Source: Letharia columbiana (lineage: Eukaryota; Ascomycota; Lecanoromycetes; Lecanorales; Parmeliaceae). From it: a DNA stretch of 64,000 nt. The stretch is from assembly GCF_014066305.1 (NCBI RefSeq), contig NW_023501085.1, positions 269,501 through 333,500 of the forward strand. The letters are read 5' to 3'. The notes beneath the pieces were generated by a model. That model ran no database searches. It was not told the origin of the DNA and saw only the letters and a list, made by a program, of their open reading frames with translations. The position numbers were made by a program, and so were the translations under genes. Of the stretch, positions 11,793 through 23,088 are shown one piece after another. Numbering within the stretch: position 1 is the stretch's first letter; every line of letters begins with the position of its first letter.

Positions 11793-12944
11793 AGCTAGAC
11801 GGACACCTAGCCAGATAACAGCAAGACAAGATGCCCAGGAACTTCGCGTAGAAGAAGAGTCCTGTGCTTGGCATCCGACTGTCTGGACCTTCAGACATGC
11901 ATGTCAGCATTGGCCTGAAGAGGAATAGAAGTCATTCACAATACAGAGAACAGCAGGGGGACTCGGTGAGCAGAATGTGGATATAAGACCAAGGCTGCCC
12001 TGACTCACAAATCACCTTTTCTGCTAGGCTCGATGAAAGCTAGATCCACGATAGTAACCAGAATGTCCGGCTAATCACCTTTGTCGCTACTCTGACTCGC
12101 TTATTGCTCATCTCATAAGAAAAGGCCATTCCACGCAGGTAGCGTACAATGTACTTATACCCCTCTACCGTCCCACCCCCCACTCATTTCCCACCTGACC
12201 ATCAATGCGGACGTCACAGGCATCGTCCTCCTAACCCTCAGTCCTCACTGTCTTGGAAATCTAAAAAAAAAGGGTTTAAGATTGTAAAACATTGCCTGGT
12301 TTTCCCATTTCGCGCTCGCTTAATCTTCCCCCCCCCTCCGGGCCCCTCCATTCAAGGATCAACATCACGTACCTGCGTTAGCAGCACAATCTAAAAATGC
12401 CGCTTATGTCGATCCTCGCCAGCTATGCTACAATGTCATTCTCAACCCCCACCCCCAAATAAGCAAACCCTCACCCTCTCAATCCCGACTTATCGGCTCC
12501 GTCACGGTCCCAAAATAATACACACCCAAACAACCAACCAATCTAGCAATGACCCTTTCCCCCCCCTCCCCCACACCCGGAACCTTCCCAAGACCATCCA
12601 ACCCGGTAGTCCTACCGGCCACCTTACCGGCCGCAAGCCCGCAGCCCATCCCACCCTGCCTTCCCCCATTTCCCCCCCCTCCCAAATTAATCCCCCGCCA
12701 AACAAAAACACGACACGATCAGAACAGCCGCCCACGCCCTCCAAAACCAAAACCATTCTCGGTTCTCGTGCCACGTGGAAAATTCCCGCATTAGCGGTTT
12801 CCGGTACCGATCGCGTCCTCCAACAGTCCGGGTGGTATTTTTTTGGCGTCCTGCAATGTCTAGCGCAGGACGAGTGTGTGTTTCCAGGACGGGAGTCCTG
12901 TCGGGATATTTTTTCGTTTCCCTCTAACAGATTAGCGTAGCGGT
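11793..12944. other. Intergenic, C-rich stretch with paired hairpins
   Basis: 12150-12760 is strongly C-rich on the plus strand with runs of CCC; its open frames on both strands are low-complexity by-products. 12125-12171 belongs to the segmental duplication described with the pair at 7.9 and 11.5 kb. Near the right edge two perfect hairpins sit just before the AT-rich block (see separate entry). Confidence 0.4.
12847..12900. repeat. Two adjacent perfect hairpins sharing a CAGGAC core
   Basis: CGTCCTGC (12847-12854) pairs with GCAGGACG (12865-12872) across 10 nt. CAGGAC (12885-12890) pairs with GTCCTG (12895-12900) across 4 nt. Both stems use the same GTCCTG/CAGGAC core. They lie about 45 bp before the abrupt start of the AT-rich block. 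Function is unknown. Confidence 0.6.
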
Positions 12945-13033
12945 TTTAAAAAAAAAAAAAATAATAATAAATATTAAATAATAAAAAAATTTTTTTAGAT
13001 TAATAAGTAAAGCGATTTATATACTATCTACTC

Positions 13034-13186
13034 TGTCACGGTACGCCAAGGCCTCCTCCAGAGCCACCAGCCAATTGGGCCTAGCGTGGCTTGGCACCGC
13101 ACATATCTGCCCTGCAGGCACATAGAATAATGAACATCTTTTTACACCACCATGAATTCATGACCCAGTCATCCATTTCCTTGACA
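13034..13186 (+). repeat. 5' LTR of element A
   Basis: 153 bp, TGTCACGG...TTGACA. It differs from the 3' copy at two sites. In each the 3' copy has the TpA form (CCAG to CTAG; ATGACC to ATAACC), which are the changes RIP makes. It is directly followed by a candidate primer-binding stretch (ATTGATAGCC...) that corresponds to TTGGTAGCAAC in element B. Confidence 0.9.
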
Positions 13187-13359
13187 ATTGATAGCCACAC
13201 CTAACCCAGGTCCTCTTTCAAGTCGTCTATATCGTCACTCGACCAGTAGTCACAATATACCGACAGTCAGCCCCCCGCGCTTCTGCTACGCAGCTAGATT
13301 CAGTCTACGCAAATCAGCCAATCAGTCAATCCTTTCATTAGGCCATTTGACATTACATC

Positions 13360-13830
13360 ATGTCTTCCAACAGCCAGATAATTCGCGGCTTCACGGCAGA
13401 GCAAAATCACTCCTTCACGAATATCCTTCTACCAGCGCTTCAAGTAATGCTTCGCCAGGCATTCGATAAGTATTTCAACCCACTGCAGCCACAGCAAAAG
13501 CAGTCAGTCATAATGCCAAAGCCGGCACAGCTATCAAAGCAGGAACAAGAGCATAGGCCATTGCAACAGGCAAATGTGGAGAAAACTGCGGAGAAATTTA
13601 CGGAGAAGACTATGGAGAAGAACAAGAGCACGAACCACAGCAGTCCTATTCAAGCGGGCACACTCTCCATAATCCCACACCAGGCCACTATGCATATTTG
13701 CGGAGAACCTTCCCCTCGCCTCAGCAATACACCAGTTTTCGCCACCTTTCTCACCTCTCTTCTCGCTTTCGCCTCTCCGCTCGGTTACACTCGATTCGCG
13801 AAGGATATGGAGGCTATAGGCCAAGGATAG
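13360..13830 (+). CDS. Short Gag-like frame of element A, probably frameshifted
   Basis: The ATG lies in the same leader context as the gag of element B (GCCATTTGACAT.ACATCATG). The frame gives 156 residues. Its start (GFTAEQNHSFTNILLPAL...) resembles the early B Gag segment (GFSEEQVNSMMGLFQNML), but the central capsid-like domain of B is absent. From about 13580 a second frame becomes the more protein-like one (ENCGEIYGEDYGEEQEHEPQ, then a Tyr/Arg-rich tail) and runs open to the 3' LTR, whereas the annotated frame turns low-quality. This suggests a one-base frameshift, either an accident or a programmed shift. I infer a shortened Gag-like protein, not a working capsid. Confidence 0.45.
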   Translation: MSSNSQIIRGFTAEQNHSFTNILLPALQVMLRQAFDKYFNPLQPQQKQSVIMPKPAQLSKQEQEHRPLQQANVEKTAEKFTEKTMEKNKSTNHSSPIQAGTLSIIPHQATMHICGEPSPRLSNTPVFATFLTSLLAFASPLGYTRFAKDMEAIGQG

Positions 13831-13922
13831 GTGCATGGATATATGGACGGCTCATGCTCAATGTAGCTATCCAGGGATGCAGCCACGAGGACGTGTCTTT
13901 TTTTCATTCTTTGCGGGCATGT

Positions 13923-14075
13923 TGTCACGGTACGCCAAGGCCTCCTCCAGAGCCACTAGCCAATTGGGCCTAGCGTGGCTTGGCACCGCACATATCTGCC
14001 CTGCAGGCACATAGAATAATGAACATCTTTTTACACCACCATGAATTCATAACCCAGTCATCCATTTCCTTGACA
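13923..14075 (+). repeat. 3' LTR of element A
   Basis: 153 bp, ends TTGACA followed by the target duplication TACTC. It is preceded by GCGGGCATGT, the likely plus-strand priming region shared with element B. Confidence 0.9.
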
Positions 14076-17000
14076 TACTCTCTTTCTACTTTTAAATATA
14101 ATCTTATAAAATAGAATATAAAGTAAAAGAATTCTTAGTTCTATAATAATATACTTAAAGTAACCAATAGCGAGTTTTTAATAGCTTTTTTCTATAAAGG
14201 AATAATATTAGATATAAAGATTCTACGTAATCTATATAAAGTAGAGTTTAATATTATAAAGCGTTAGCTTAGACGCTTTTAAATTATTTACGATATAAGG
14301 CGTAAGTATAAACTAGATAATTTAGTAATTTAGAATTAAAAGCTATAAAAGAAGCTTAGAGCTATTATCGAGAACTCGATAACTATAAACTTCAATATTA
14401 GACTAATATATATATATATATATTAAAATCGAAAAGATTTTATTAATAGAAATTATATCGCGGTAGCTCTAAAGAAAATAGATTTTAAGAGAGTTACTCG
14501 ATAAGATAAGTAGACGAATTACTATTAAAGAAAATAAAGGTTATTAAAGTCTAATTTCGTCTAATTCGTTAATAACTATTTAAAGCTTAACAATTATAAC
14601 ATTTAGATTTACGCCTATATCGATATCTACTTATACTTTATTATTTAAATTTATATTAAAATCTTAGCTTATATCGCTATTAGTATTAATATATAGTATC
14701 TTTATACTATTAAGATAATTAAAATAATATTAAAATTTATATATTTAGATCGAGAAATCGAGATTATAATTATAGTTAATATTTATTAATATCTATATAT
14801 AGCATTAAATTCGAAAGACGAAACGTCTCTATTTCGAGACTATTAGATATATAATAAGAGTATTACTAATTAACGAATCGAGTTATAATAGATATAGCTT
14901 TACGATAAAATAATTAATCGTTAAATTAAATTCTTTAATAGAATAAATATTAATAACTCTTTTAATAAAAAATAATAAGGCTTTTAAAATCGCGCTATTA
15001 ACTATCTATATATCTATTATTTATAAAGAAATATTTAAATAGCGAGATATTTAGAATAGTTATTAGATTTATAAATAGAAAGGCGATTATATTATAGTCG
15101 ATTAGCTATAAGATCTATATATTAATTTAGAAGTATTTAAGATTAAAGAGAAAGAAAGATAGTTTAATTAATATATATATATATATATATCGAAGTAATT
15201 ATTTTATAATCTTAATGAATATTTAACGCTAGCTATAATAAAGTTCTACGATTAGAAGATTATTAATATAAATTATAATTCTTATACTCTAAACGCGTTA
15301 AATATTAATAAGAATAAAAGCTCTTAATATAATATAATTTATAATACTTTACGCGAGTAGATTTATTAGTATATACTTAAAACCGAAAACTTTAACCTTA
15401 CTCTTACTATTTTATTAAGACTTTAAGATACTTATCGTTAAATCGTATATTAGAATATAATAGATATTTAAGTATAAGAGGTTATAAAGTAGAAAGAGAA
15501 GAAGATAGCTAAATCGATAAGATATTTTAATATCAAATTTTTATCTTATAACGTCGATATAGTAGATAAGAATATATCTAATAATAAAATCGAAGGTTAT
15601 TAATTAATATATTTATCTTCTTATATTAATAGCGAGAATATAATAAAGAAATAAGATCGATAAGTATATATATTATCTAACGCGAGTATATACTAAGTTA
15701 TATATATTTAGCTAGAATAATTAAACTAATATATAATACGATAAATCTTAAACTTTATATTTTTAAATGAATTAAATTTATTTAAAGTCTTCTAGATATA
15801 TAATAAGATCTTATCTTTTTATATTTATAACTCGATTACTTAGCGACTTAATACTTAATGATAATATCTTATAGAGTCTATCGAAGATATAGCCCTTACT
15901 TATATACTCGATAACTACTTTTAAGATTATATTACGTTATCTTAAGCCTCGCTATTATCATTTAAAACCTCGATATAATTTTATAAATTTAGTATTTTAC
16001 TAAGAAAGCTATTTAATATTAATTTAAGTTTTAGCGTATATAATTTAAAAGTAATTTAACGATATCTAACTAATTAGAAGCCTTTATTTTAACTTATCTT
16101 CTTCGTCTAAAAATGTAATATTTAATAGTTATTTTATAGTAAAATACTTATTTAGCTATTATTTAATTACTTCTTTATATATTTTCTTTAAAATTGAAGT
16201 CTCGAAATGTTATTATAATATACTATTAATAAGATATCTATTAGATACGCCGAGAAGCGTATTAACGTCGTTATTATCGCTGAAGATAAATATTCTCGAA
16301 GCTATTAAAAGTTTTAGAGTTTTATTAAATTTTTCGTAGGTATATATTTATAGCGATCTTAATATTATTAATAGAAAGGAGAACTTATATTAATCTATAT
16401 CGCTAAGAAAATCGATATTTTAGAGAGGAAAGTAGTATTATAAGCGTAGTCTTAATATATTAATATTAAACTTTTTAATAGTAAGAGTACTCGCTATTAG
16501 CTCGTAGATTATTATTATTAATTATATTATCTTTATATTAGTTAAATTTTATATAAAAGTAATTCGATTAATCTTTAGAGTACGTTTTAAATTACTTGTA
16601 GATCTTTTTTTAATATAATATAATAAAGAAATCGAAAAGTTATAATAATCTTAGCGTTAAAACGCTAAGTAATATTAATTTATAATTCTAACTCTAATTC
16701 TAGATATTAAATACTACGTATTATTCTAGATATCATATTTTTTAATAAGTATTTCTTAAAATTATATAAACTTATAAATAATATCTAATAGTTCTATTTT
16801 AGAAAAAAAAAGAAGGGATTTAAGTAAGTATAGCTTTTATAATAATTATTTCTAATTAGTATATTTATTTTATAGTCTTTCGAGATCGAGATATTATTAA
16901 TTTCTTTTTATATCTATAATATTCTATTATAATAATAAAATATCTAGATATAAAGCGCGTATATAATAGAATATATATTAAAGTCTAATTACGAGTTTTC

Positions 17001-19744
17001 TTTTATAGAAAAAGAGTAATAGTTAAGTATAAATATCGAATTTTAATTAATCGTTAATTTATTTAGATATTATCGCTTCGAAGCTCGGATAATACTTAAT
17101 ATCTCTAAAGATACTTATTTAATTATAACTTCTTTTTATTACGATTAATTCTTATAATTTAAATAATATTAGAATCGCCTTAAAGAGCTTTATTATAATT
17201 TAAAAAAGATTATAATTAAGTAGATAGACTAAGACTTTAAATATATTTAATCTTTATAAAGATAAAAGCTAATTTTTAGCGATTAATCTATTTCTTCGAT
17301 AATTAAAATAAGTCTATAGTATTATATAACGAATATATTATAATTATAAAAGAAAGAATAGTTATAAATAATTATCTAATATTTAAAAGCTTAAAATCTA
17401 TAGTAGAAGAGAAGAAAGTCGATAATTAGTTAAAAGAAGATATAATAAAAGAAAGGCGGCTTAATAAAATATGAATAGATAAAAGAATAATCTCGATAAT
17501 AGCTATATTCGAATATTAGTTAAATTATATTTTACAATAAATATTTAAGTATAGTAGATATATTTTTAATAATAATAAGATTAATAGAGAAAAGAATTTT
17601 TATCTATAGTTATTATATTAACAGCTATATTAATTTAATAGTTATATTATTAAGGCGTCTAGCGAGAGTAAATTCGAGCTATCTAAAGTCTTTATTATTT
17701 TTCTAAATTCGTTTAATATCGTTATAAGGTCTATAACCTCTTTTAAGATTACTTAGCGCTTATAAAATAGATTAAAAATTATTCTATTCTTAACTAAGAT
17801 CTAGCTTTACTTATTTTTAATTACTTTATTATATTTATATTAGTTTTTATATTAATTAGCGTATTAGCTTCTAAATATATCTTTTAAACCCTATTTTAAC
17901 TATTAAATTTATCTATTAAGAAGATATAGACTTTTTATTATAGTACTTAAATCTTATATTTATAAAAGTACTTATAAGTCTATTACTCGAGGCGAATTTA
18001 TTTAGAAAGCTTTTAAAGGCTTAAAGCTCTTTTTATAGCTTCGAGATCTTCTTTTTTACTTATCTCTTATTAGATATTTTATATAACTAATATAGATAAA
18101 GCGCCTCGACGATAGTATAAGATTTCTAGTATTAATTATAATTATCTATCTTTGAATATCGCTTGTAATAAATGTGATTGTCTATTAGAACGAGTAGATG
18201 AATTCTTAAGTAGCTTAGTATCTATTACTTATATCCTCTCTTAATTAATTATTAGTACATCTCAAGCTTCGAATACTTAATCTACTTTATAAGAAAGAGT
18301 TTTATTAAATTAGCTCGATATTGATTTAATAAATAAATTTAATACCCCGCGATCTTAGAGAACTATATCTATAATAATTATCTAAAGAATTACTTCTATT
18401 AGATATAAGCCAAATCTATATAGTAAAGGCGAAGCCGAAGCCTTTATTAGCGAGTACTTTTATTAATAATTTATTCTTAAGACTTAAGAAGTAAATAAAT
18501 CTATTTCTTATATCGACGTTAGTACTCTCGCTATATACCCTTATTTTTCAATAATAATAGCGTTATCTTAATTTAATATTAGATCTTATTTTATTAGTCT
18601 AAGACCTAGTAATATATATAAGCCTATATATTATTTTATAATAGATATATATATATATTAATATAACGAATAAGCTTCTCTTATATTTAATATAAAAGAG
18701 TATTCGAAAGCGAGGTTCTTTTAGATCGATAAGTCGATTATTCTCTTTAATTAATATATATTAATATCTATAATAGAGGTAATTAATATCGTAGTAGAAT
18801 AACGAGTATTTTAAAAGAGTTATAAGCTATAAGACTTTATCGATAAATTTCTTATAAGCGAAAAGAGGTAATTAGATCTTATTAATAGAATTTAATATAT
18901 TAATAAATAAATTATCTAGAGTTTAATAATTCTTTTTATAAATAAACCTAAAGCTAAAATCCTTTTTATATCTATTTTTATATCTAGCGATATAGCTAAT
19001 ATCTAGAATAATCTAATTATTAAAGATTTCGAAAGAGATAATATAGTATAGACTTTCTTAATTCTAGATATTATTTATATATTATTATTCGAGAAAGAAT
19101 TAGAAGATAATATGAAATCTAGAGAGTTAAAGCTTATATTTTTTTATAAAAGCTAATTAAAAGTTAAGAAAGAGAGAAAATTTATTAGAATTAAGATAAA
19201 ATCTAAGTAGAAAAGATAGATAGTTAAAGAAGAAAATAAGATTAATTCTAACTCTAAAATAAAGCCTTAACGTTAATTATTTCGTATATCGCTAAGTCTA
19301 TAACTTAAGCTAGATGAATTTAATAAGTATAAAATTATTATAATCTCGAATAACGATGAGGATAACTTTAAATATACCTCGAAGGAGATTTCTTATAGCG
19401 ATAACTTTATTAAAGAAAAAGAAGACTTTATTAAATAAGAAGAAGAAGAAGAAAAGTAAGCGGGGTTAAAAGGTATTTTTAATAAGGGTATAGATAAGGG
19501 TAAGAATAAGGATATATAGGATATACTATAAGACGATAATTTCGATTTTATAAATAACTCGTTCTATTTCTTAAGAATTCTTATATCGAATTTAATAAAT
19601 TTAGAGTCTTACTATAGACGATAATCTTTTTCTCTTAAGATCGTTATTGCTTAAGTCGATTAATAAGAAATATATAAGAAAGAAGAGAGCGTTTTAAAAG
19701 AGTAGGGAAATAAATAATAGAAGACTAGTACGAAGACTGATCGT

Positions 19745-20010
19745 AAGCGAATAATCTCTATCAGTATATATAACAGAATAAGGTAGGGCTGAGCTTGAAA
19801 ACCTTGAATTTGTATGTGCAGTCAATCATAAATTCAGGGTCACTACGCTCTTTGGTTAGACCGGCTGAGTCATCGCGGATAAATAAATTAGCGTCCGCAA
19901 CCATCAAAATCTCGCCCTCCCGTGTCTCCCTTATCAAAAATAGGTGTACGTTATTCACGAATAGAATAACTTTTTTGTTGTCTATTGAAATTTTGAGATT
20001 TTTTTTTAAA
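19745..20010. other. Balanced island inside RIP-type DNA
   Basis: About 260 bp with ordinary composition inside the AT-rich block. On the minus strand it holds a 65-codon frame (19761-19958) with protein-like texture (FLIRETREGEILMVADANLF...). No family is recognised. It may be a captured exon fragment or a stretch too short or unique to be mutated. Confidence 0.4.
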
Positions 20011-20095
20011 TTATAAAGCGTCGTTTGCGCTTTTCATATTTTTAAGAATTTTGAAATTTGGTCCTATGGTTATTAATAAGCAAGGAGTCTAAATA

Positions 20096-20137
20096 TCGCT
20101 CACCAAAGTTCGCTCACTAAAGATCGCTCACCTATTT
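20096..20137. repeat. Three 14-bp units, TCGCTCAC(C/T)AAAG-like
   Basis: TCGCTCAC begins at 20096, 20110 and 20124, an exact 14-bp spacing, with units TCGCTCACCAAAGT, TCGCTCACTAAAGA and TCGCTCACCTATTT. Short exact repeats like this at the edge of a degraded element suggest the terminal repeat of a DNA transposon, but no partner repeat was found. Confidence 0.5.
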
Positions 20138-20774
20138 ACTCGATAGCCCTAATCAAAAAAAAATTATGAATTTAATTCATAGGCCTTTACTCGTTATTTA
20201 TAAATAGTTATCTAAGAAGTAGATTAAGCTATTATCTAAGAAGACTCGTAAATATAGCTCTACGCTATCGATTTAGCTCTAGATTAATTTATTAATATAA
20301 GCTAATTACGTAATCGATATATTGATATATAAAGACGATATTATAGTTTTTAAAGTATATATATATAGCCCTTAATAGTTTAATCTTCTATCTCGCTTAA
20401 TTCCCTTTTAAAGAGATATTTTACTTCTCTTTTACTTATAATTAGAAGCTCTATAATAAATTAGTAATTTCGATATTACTAGCATATTATTAGATATATA
20501 TTAAAAGAGACTTATTAAAGTATACTACTTCTATAGTAAGTAAGGCTTCTATTTTCTTAGTAAATTAATAGACGACCTTAAAAAACCTCGAATAACGTGT
20601 TTTTAAACGAATTGGATTTATTCGAAGTTTAGAAATTACGCTTATATCTTACTTTTTAGTATTTAAAAATCGATTGCTTAGACTCTTATTATTCAATAAC
20701 TATTTTATATAAGACCTACCGAGTACGCTCCTCTTATGATTTTATTTATAAAGATCTTTTTAAGGTAGTACCGC

Positions 20775-20926
20775 TGTCACGGTACGCCAAGACCTTGCCT
20801 CGCCTTAGGGCTAGGGCTACCTAGTGTGGCTTGGCACCACACATATCTGCCCTGCAGGCACATAGAATAATGAACATCTTTTTACACCACCATGAATTCA
20901 TGACCCAGTCATCCATTTCCTTGACA
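20775..20926 (+). repeat. 5' LTR of element B
   Basis: 152 bp, identical to the 3' copy by eye. It is followed at once by ATTGGTAGCAACACC, a plausible tRNA primer-binding site because it contains TGG next to the LTR; the tRNA is not identified. Confidence 0.93.
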
Positions 20927-21106
20927 ATTGGTAGCAACACCTAACCCAGGTCCTCCCAAGTCGTCTATATCGTCACTCGACCAGTAGTCACAATATACCG
21001 ACAGTCAGCCCCCCGCGCTTCCGCTACGCAATCAGACAATTAGGCTATTCACCAGCCTACCAGACCACACAGTCAATCCTTTCATTAGGCCATTTGACAT
21101 CACATC

Positions 21107-22270
21107 ATGCCTCCCAAGAAGGATAAGACTCGGCAGCCTACTGTGGAACCTGAAGGCTCAAATAACGGAGAAAGTAGCGGAGAAAATGGCGGAGAGCTGG
21201 TTAACACCAGTCACACTACTATGACAAATCCGGCCAACACATCACCATCGCTCCCAGTCCTCCCAGGCTTCTCAGAAGAACAAGTCAATAGCATGATGGG
21301 CCTTTTTCAGAATATGCTACATACGACTCTACAGCAGTTTCTTCCTCACAATCAAGCCCCTACATTATCGACTCCGCTCTCCACAATCGAAATGACGCCC
21401 CCATCTCAAAATTCCTCACCTATCACTACCACTACGTCCCGTCAAGCCCTACGAGCTGAAGAAGTAGGATATTTTGATCCGGAGTATCAGCAAGAGCATG
21501 GAAGTACCCTGGGCCCGGTTGTCAATGCTGGCAAGCATGTTTTCTACAAGGACGTCTACTTTTTCACGGATCGCCTTAAAGATTTGGCTGTACAGCACGG
21601 AGAAACCGACGTGAAATCAGTCATGACTGCATGCCTTCGTGGCTCTGCATTGATGTGGTACTCCATGGAGTTGACTGAATTGGAGCGTACCCTACTACGT
21701 GATGCAGACTTGGATAAGTGGTATACTACTCTGATTGGTCGATTCAAAACGAGAACAGCAGTGGCCCTGTCCCAATTAGTAGGACAAACGTACTCGTTAG
21801 CCGACATGAAGCATACCTCTCCCCGAGCATTTATTCAACAAATGCTCCACTTAGCCAAATCAGCCGAATTTCACTCCACATTCAATCAACTGACGCTATT
21901 ATGGAATCAATTCGCTATCAATCTACGACGTGATATACCTGAACCCCGGCCAAGTACGTCATTACGTCAATTCATGGAACAGGTAGACAGCAAGACGTCT
22001 ATTTGGCTGGAGTTGGCACAGCGACAGTCGTCTCCGCAACAGCAATGGCAAAATAAGCCTGCTCTCCAAAATTCTTCACCGAGCCACCATACAAATGGAC
22101 AGAGAAACTACCCTCCACAGCAGCAGTCATTCAAGGGAGGTAACAATCGATTTCCACCAAGGGTACCAACTGGTGACAAAAGCCATGCATATCTCGCTGA
22201 CGTCACACCGGATGGCTATGCGATCTATGAGGAAGATGAGGAGGCAAATCAGGAGCATCATGGCCAGTAG
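21107..22270 (+). CDS. Gag-like capsid protein of element B
   Basis: The 387-residue frame starts at the ATG after the leader (CACATCATGCC). Residues 1-20 are basic (MPPKKDKTRQ), followed by a Ser/Thr/Asn-rich linker. The core at about residues 145-285 has the layout of a Ty3/gypsy Retrotrans_gag domain: FTDRLKDLA, then KSVMTACLRGSALMWYSMEL with the typical Gly...Ala..W signature, KWYTTLIGRFK, and a Leu-rich helix set. The tail (290-387) is Gln/Asn-rich and ends very acidic (EEDEEANQEHHGQ). There is no CCHC zinc knuckle, no protease DTG motif and no reverse transcriptase box. The protein should form the RNA-packaging particle and, as the only product, must rely on enzymes from a relative. The absence of any stop or frameshift suggests the Gag is itself under selection or very young. 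Confidence 0.88.
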   Translation: MPPKKDKTRQPTVEPEGSNNGESSGENGGELVNTSHTTMTNPANTSPSLPVLPGFSEEQVNSMMGLFQNMLHTTLQQFLPHNQAPTLSTPLSTIEMTPPSQNSSPITTTTSRQALRAEEVGYFDPEYQQEHGSTLGPVVNAGKHVFYKDVYFFTDRLKDLAVQHGETDVKSVMTACLRGSALMWYSMELTELERTLLRDADLDKWYTTLIGRFKTRTAVALSQLVGQTYSLADMKHTSPRAFIQQMLHLAKSAEFHSTFNQLTLLWNQFAINLRRDIPEPRPSTSLRQFMEQVDSKTSIWLELAQRQSSPQQQWQNKPALQNSSPSHHTNGQRNYPPQQQSFKGGNNRFPPRVPTGDKSHAYLADVTPDGYAIYEEDEEANQEHHGQ

Positions 22271-22344
22271 CAACCATGCATTTTGATTGGTCAATGACAT
22301 AGGCCACGAGGACGTGTCTTTTTTTCATTCTTTTGCGGGCATGT

Positions 22345-22496
22345 TGTCACGGTACGCCAAGACCTTGCCTCGCCTTAGGGCTAGGGCTACCTAGTGTGGC
22401 TTGGCACCACACATATCTGCCCTGCAGGCACATAGAATAATGAACATCTTTTTACACCACCATGAATTCATGACCCAGTCATCCATTTCCTTGACA
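22345..22496 (+). repeat. 3' LTR of element B
   Basis: 152 bp, ends TTGACA followed by ACCGC. It is preceded by TTTTGCGGGCATGT, the likely plus-strand priming site, as in element A. Confidence 0.93.
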
Positions 22497-23088
22497 ACCG
22501 CGTTATTCATCGATCTCGCTATCGCCGTTAATAGCCTTAATCGATATCGACTATTTAGTATCTTATAGAGAAAACTATTAATAATTATTTATTATTAATT
22601 TAAAGTTTAGTGGCTACGGTTCGGAAGTGATTTAAGAGACCTCGATTAATTAAATCGCATTATTTTAATACTTTCTATCTTATAAAAATTATGAAATATT
22701 AAAATTAGAATAATTATTTCTATTATTTTAGAGTAAAATATCTCTTTAGCTATTACTTCCTTATTTGATAATAATTCTATTTTAAATTAAAGCCCCTTAA
22801 CGCTTCGATGATATACTCGAAGAGAGTATTATAGCGAATCTAGAAAGTATAATATTACTATCGCCGCCGCCGATATAAAAACTTCTTCTCCTCTATATAA
22901 TAAAAATATATATTATTAAATTACTCTATAATTATATAACTAATTTCATAGCGGACTTTAAAACGCTCGAAAGAGTGGTATTTAAAGTATCTATTATTTA
23001 TATAACGTCTTAAACGATTAAGAGATAAGTATGCTAGATAATTATAAAGAAATTATATTATTTATATATTTAATTATTTATAGTACTT

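Larger units (their letters stand above)
13034..14075 (+). mobile_element. Miniature LTR retroelement (element A), 1,042 bp
   Basis: The element is bounded by two 153-bp LTRs that start TGTCACGG and end TTGACA, giving the usual TG...CA ends with a TGTCA/TGACA inverted match. It is flanked by a perfect 5-bp target duplication TACTC (13029-13033 and 14076-14080). The internal part is only 736 bp and has no room for protease, reverse transcriptase, RNase H or integrase, so it must move, if at all, with enzymes from another element. The 5' leader and the stretch before the 3' LTR (CCACGAGGACGTGTC then a T run, TTTGCGGGCATGT) match element B, so the two share a family. Apart from two LTR differences it is not RIP-mutated although it sits in RIP-type DNA, so the insertion is younger than the block. 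Confidence 0.9.
20775..22496 (+). mobile_element. Gag-only LTR retroelement (element B), 1,722 bp
   Basis: The element has two identical 152-bp LTRs (20775-20926 and 22345-22496) with TGTCA...TGACA ends and a perfect 5-bp target duplication ACCGC (20770-20774 and 22497-22501). The interior holds a leader, one intact 387-codon frame and a short tail; there is no pol region. Identical LTRs, an open frame and un-mutated composition inside RIP-type DNA point to a recent insertion. Copying must depend on reverse transcriptase and integrase supplied in trans. Such elements resemble the Gag-only non-autonomous LTR elements known from plants (TR-GAG). I infer the same life style here. The LTR shares its outer 17 bp and its last 95 or so bp with element A, but has a different cassette between them. 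Confidence 0.93.

Noticed and set aside
12425..12940. 171-codon Pro/Thr-rich frame
   Set aside because: A product of C-rich low-complexity DNA, with open frames on the opposite strand too; no domain or splice support.
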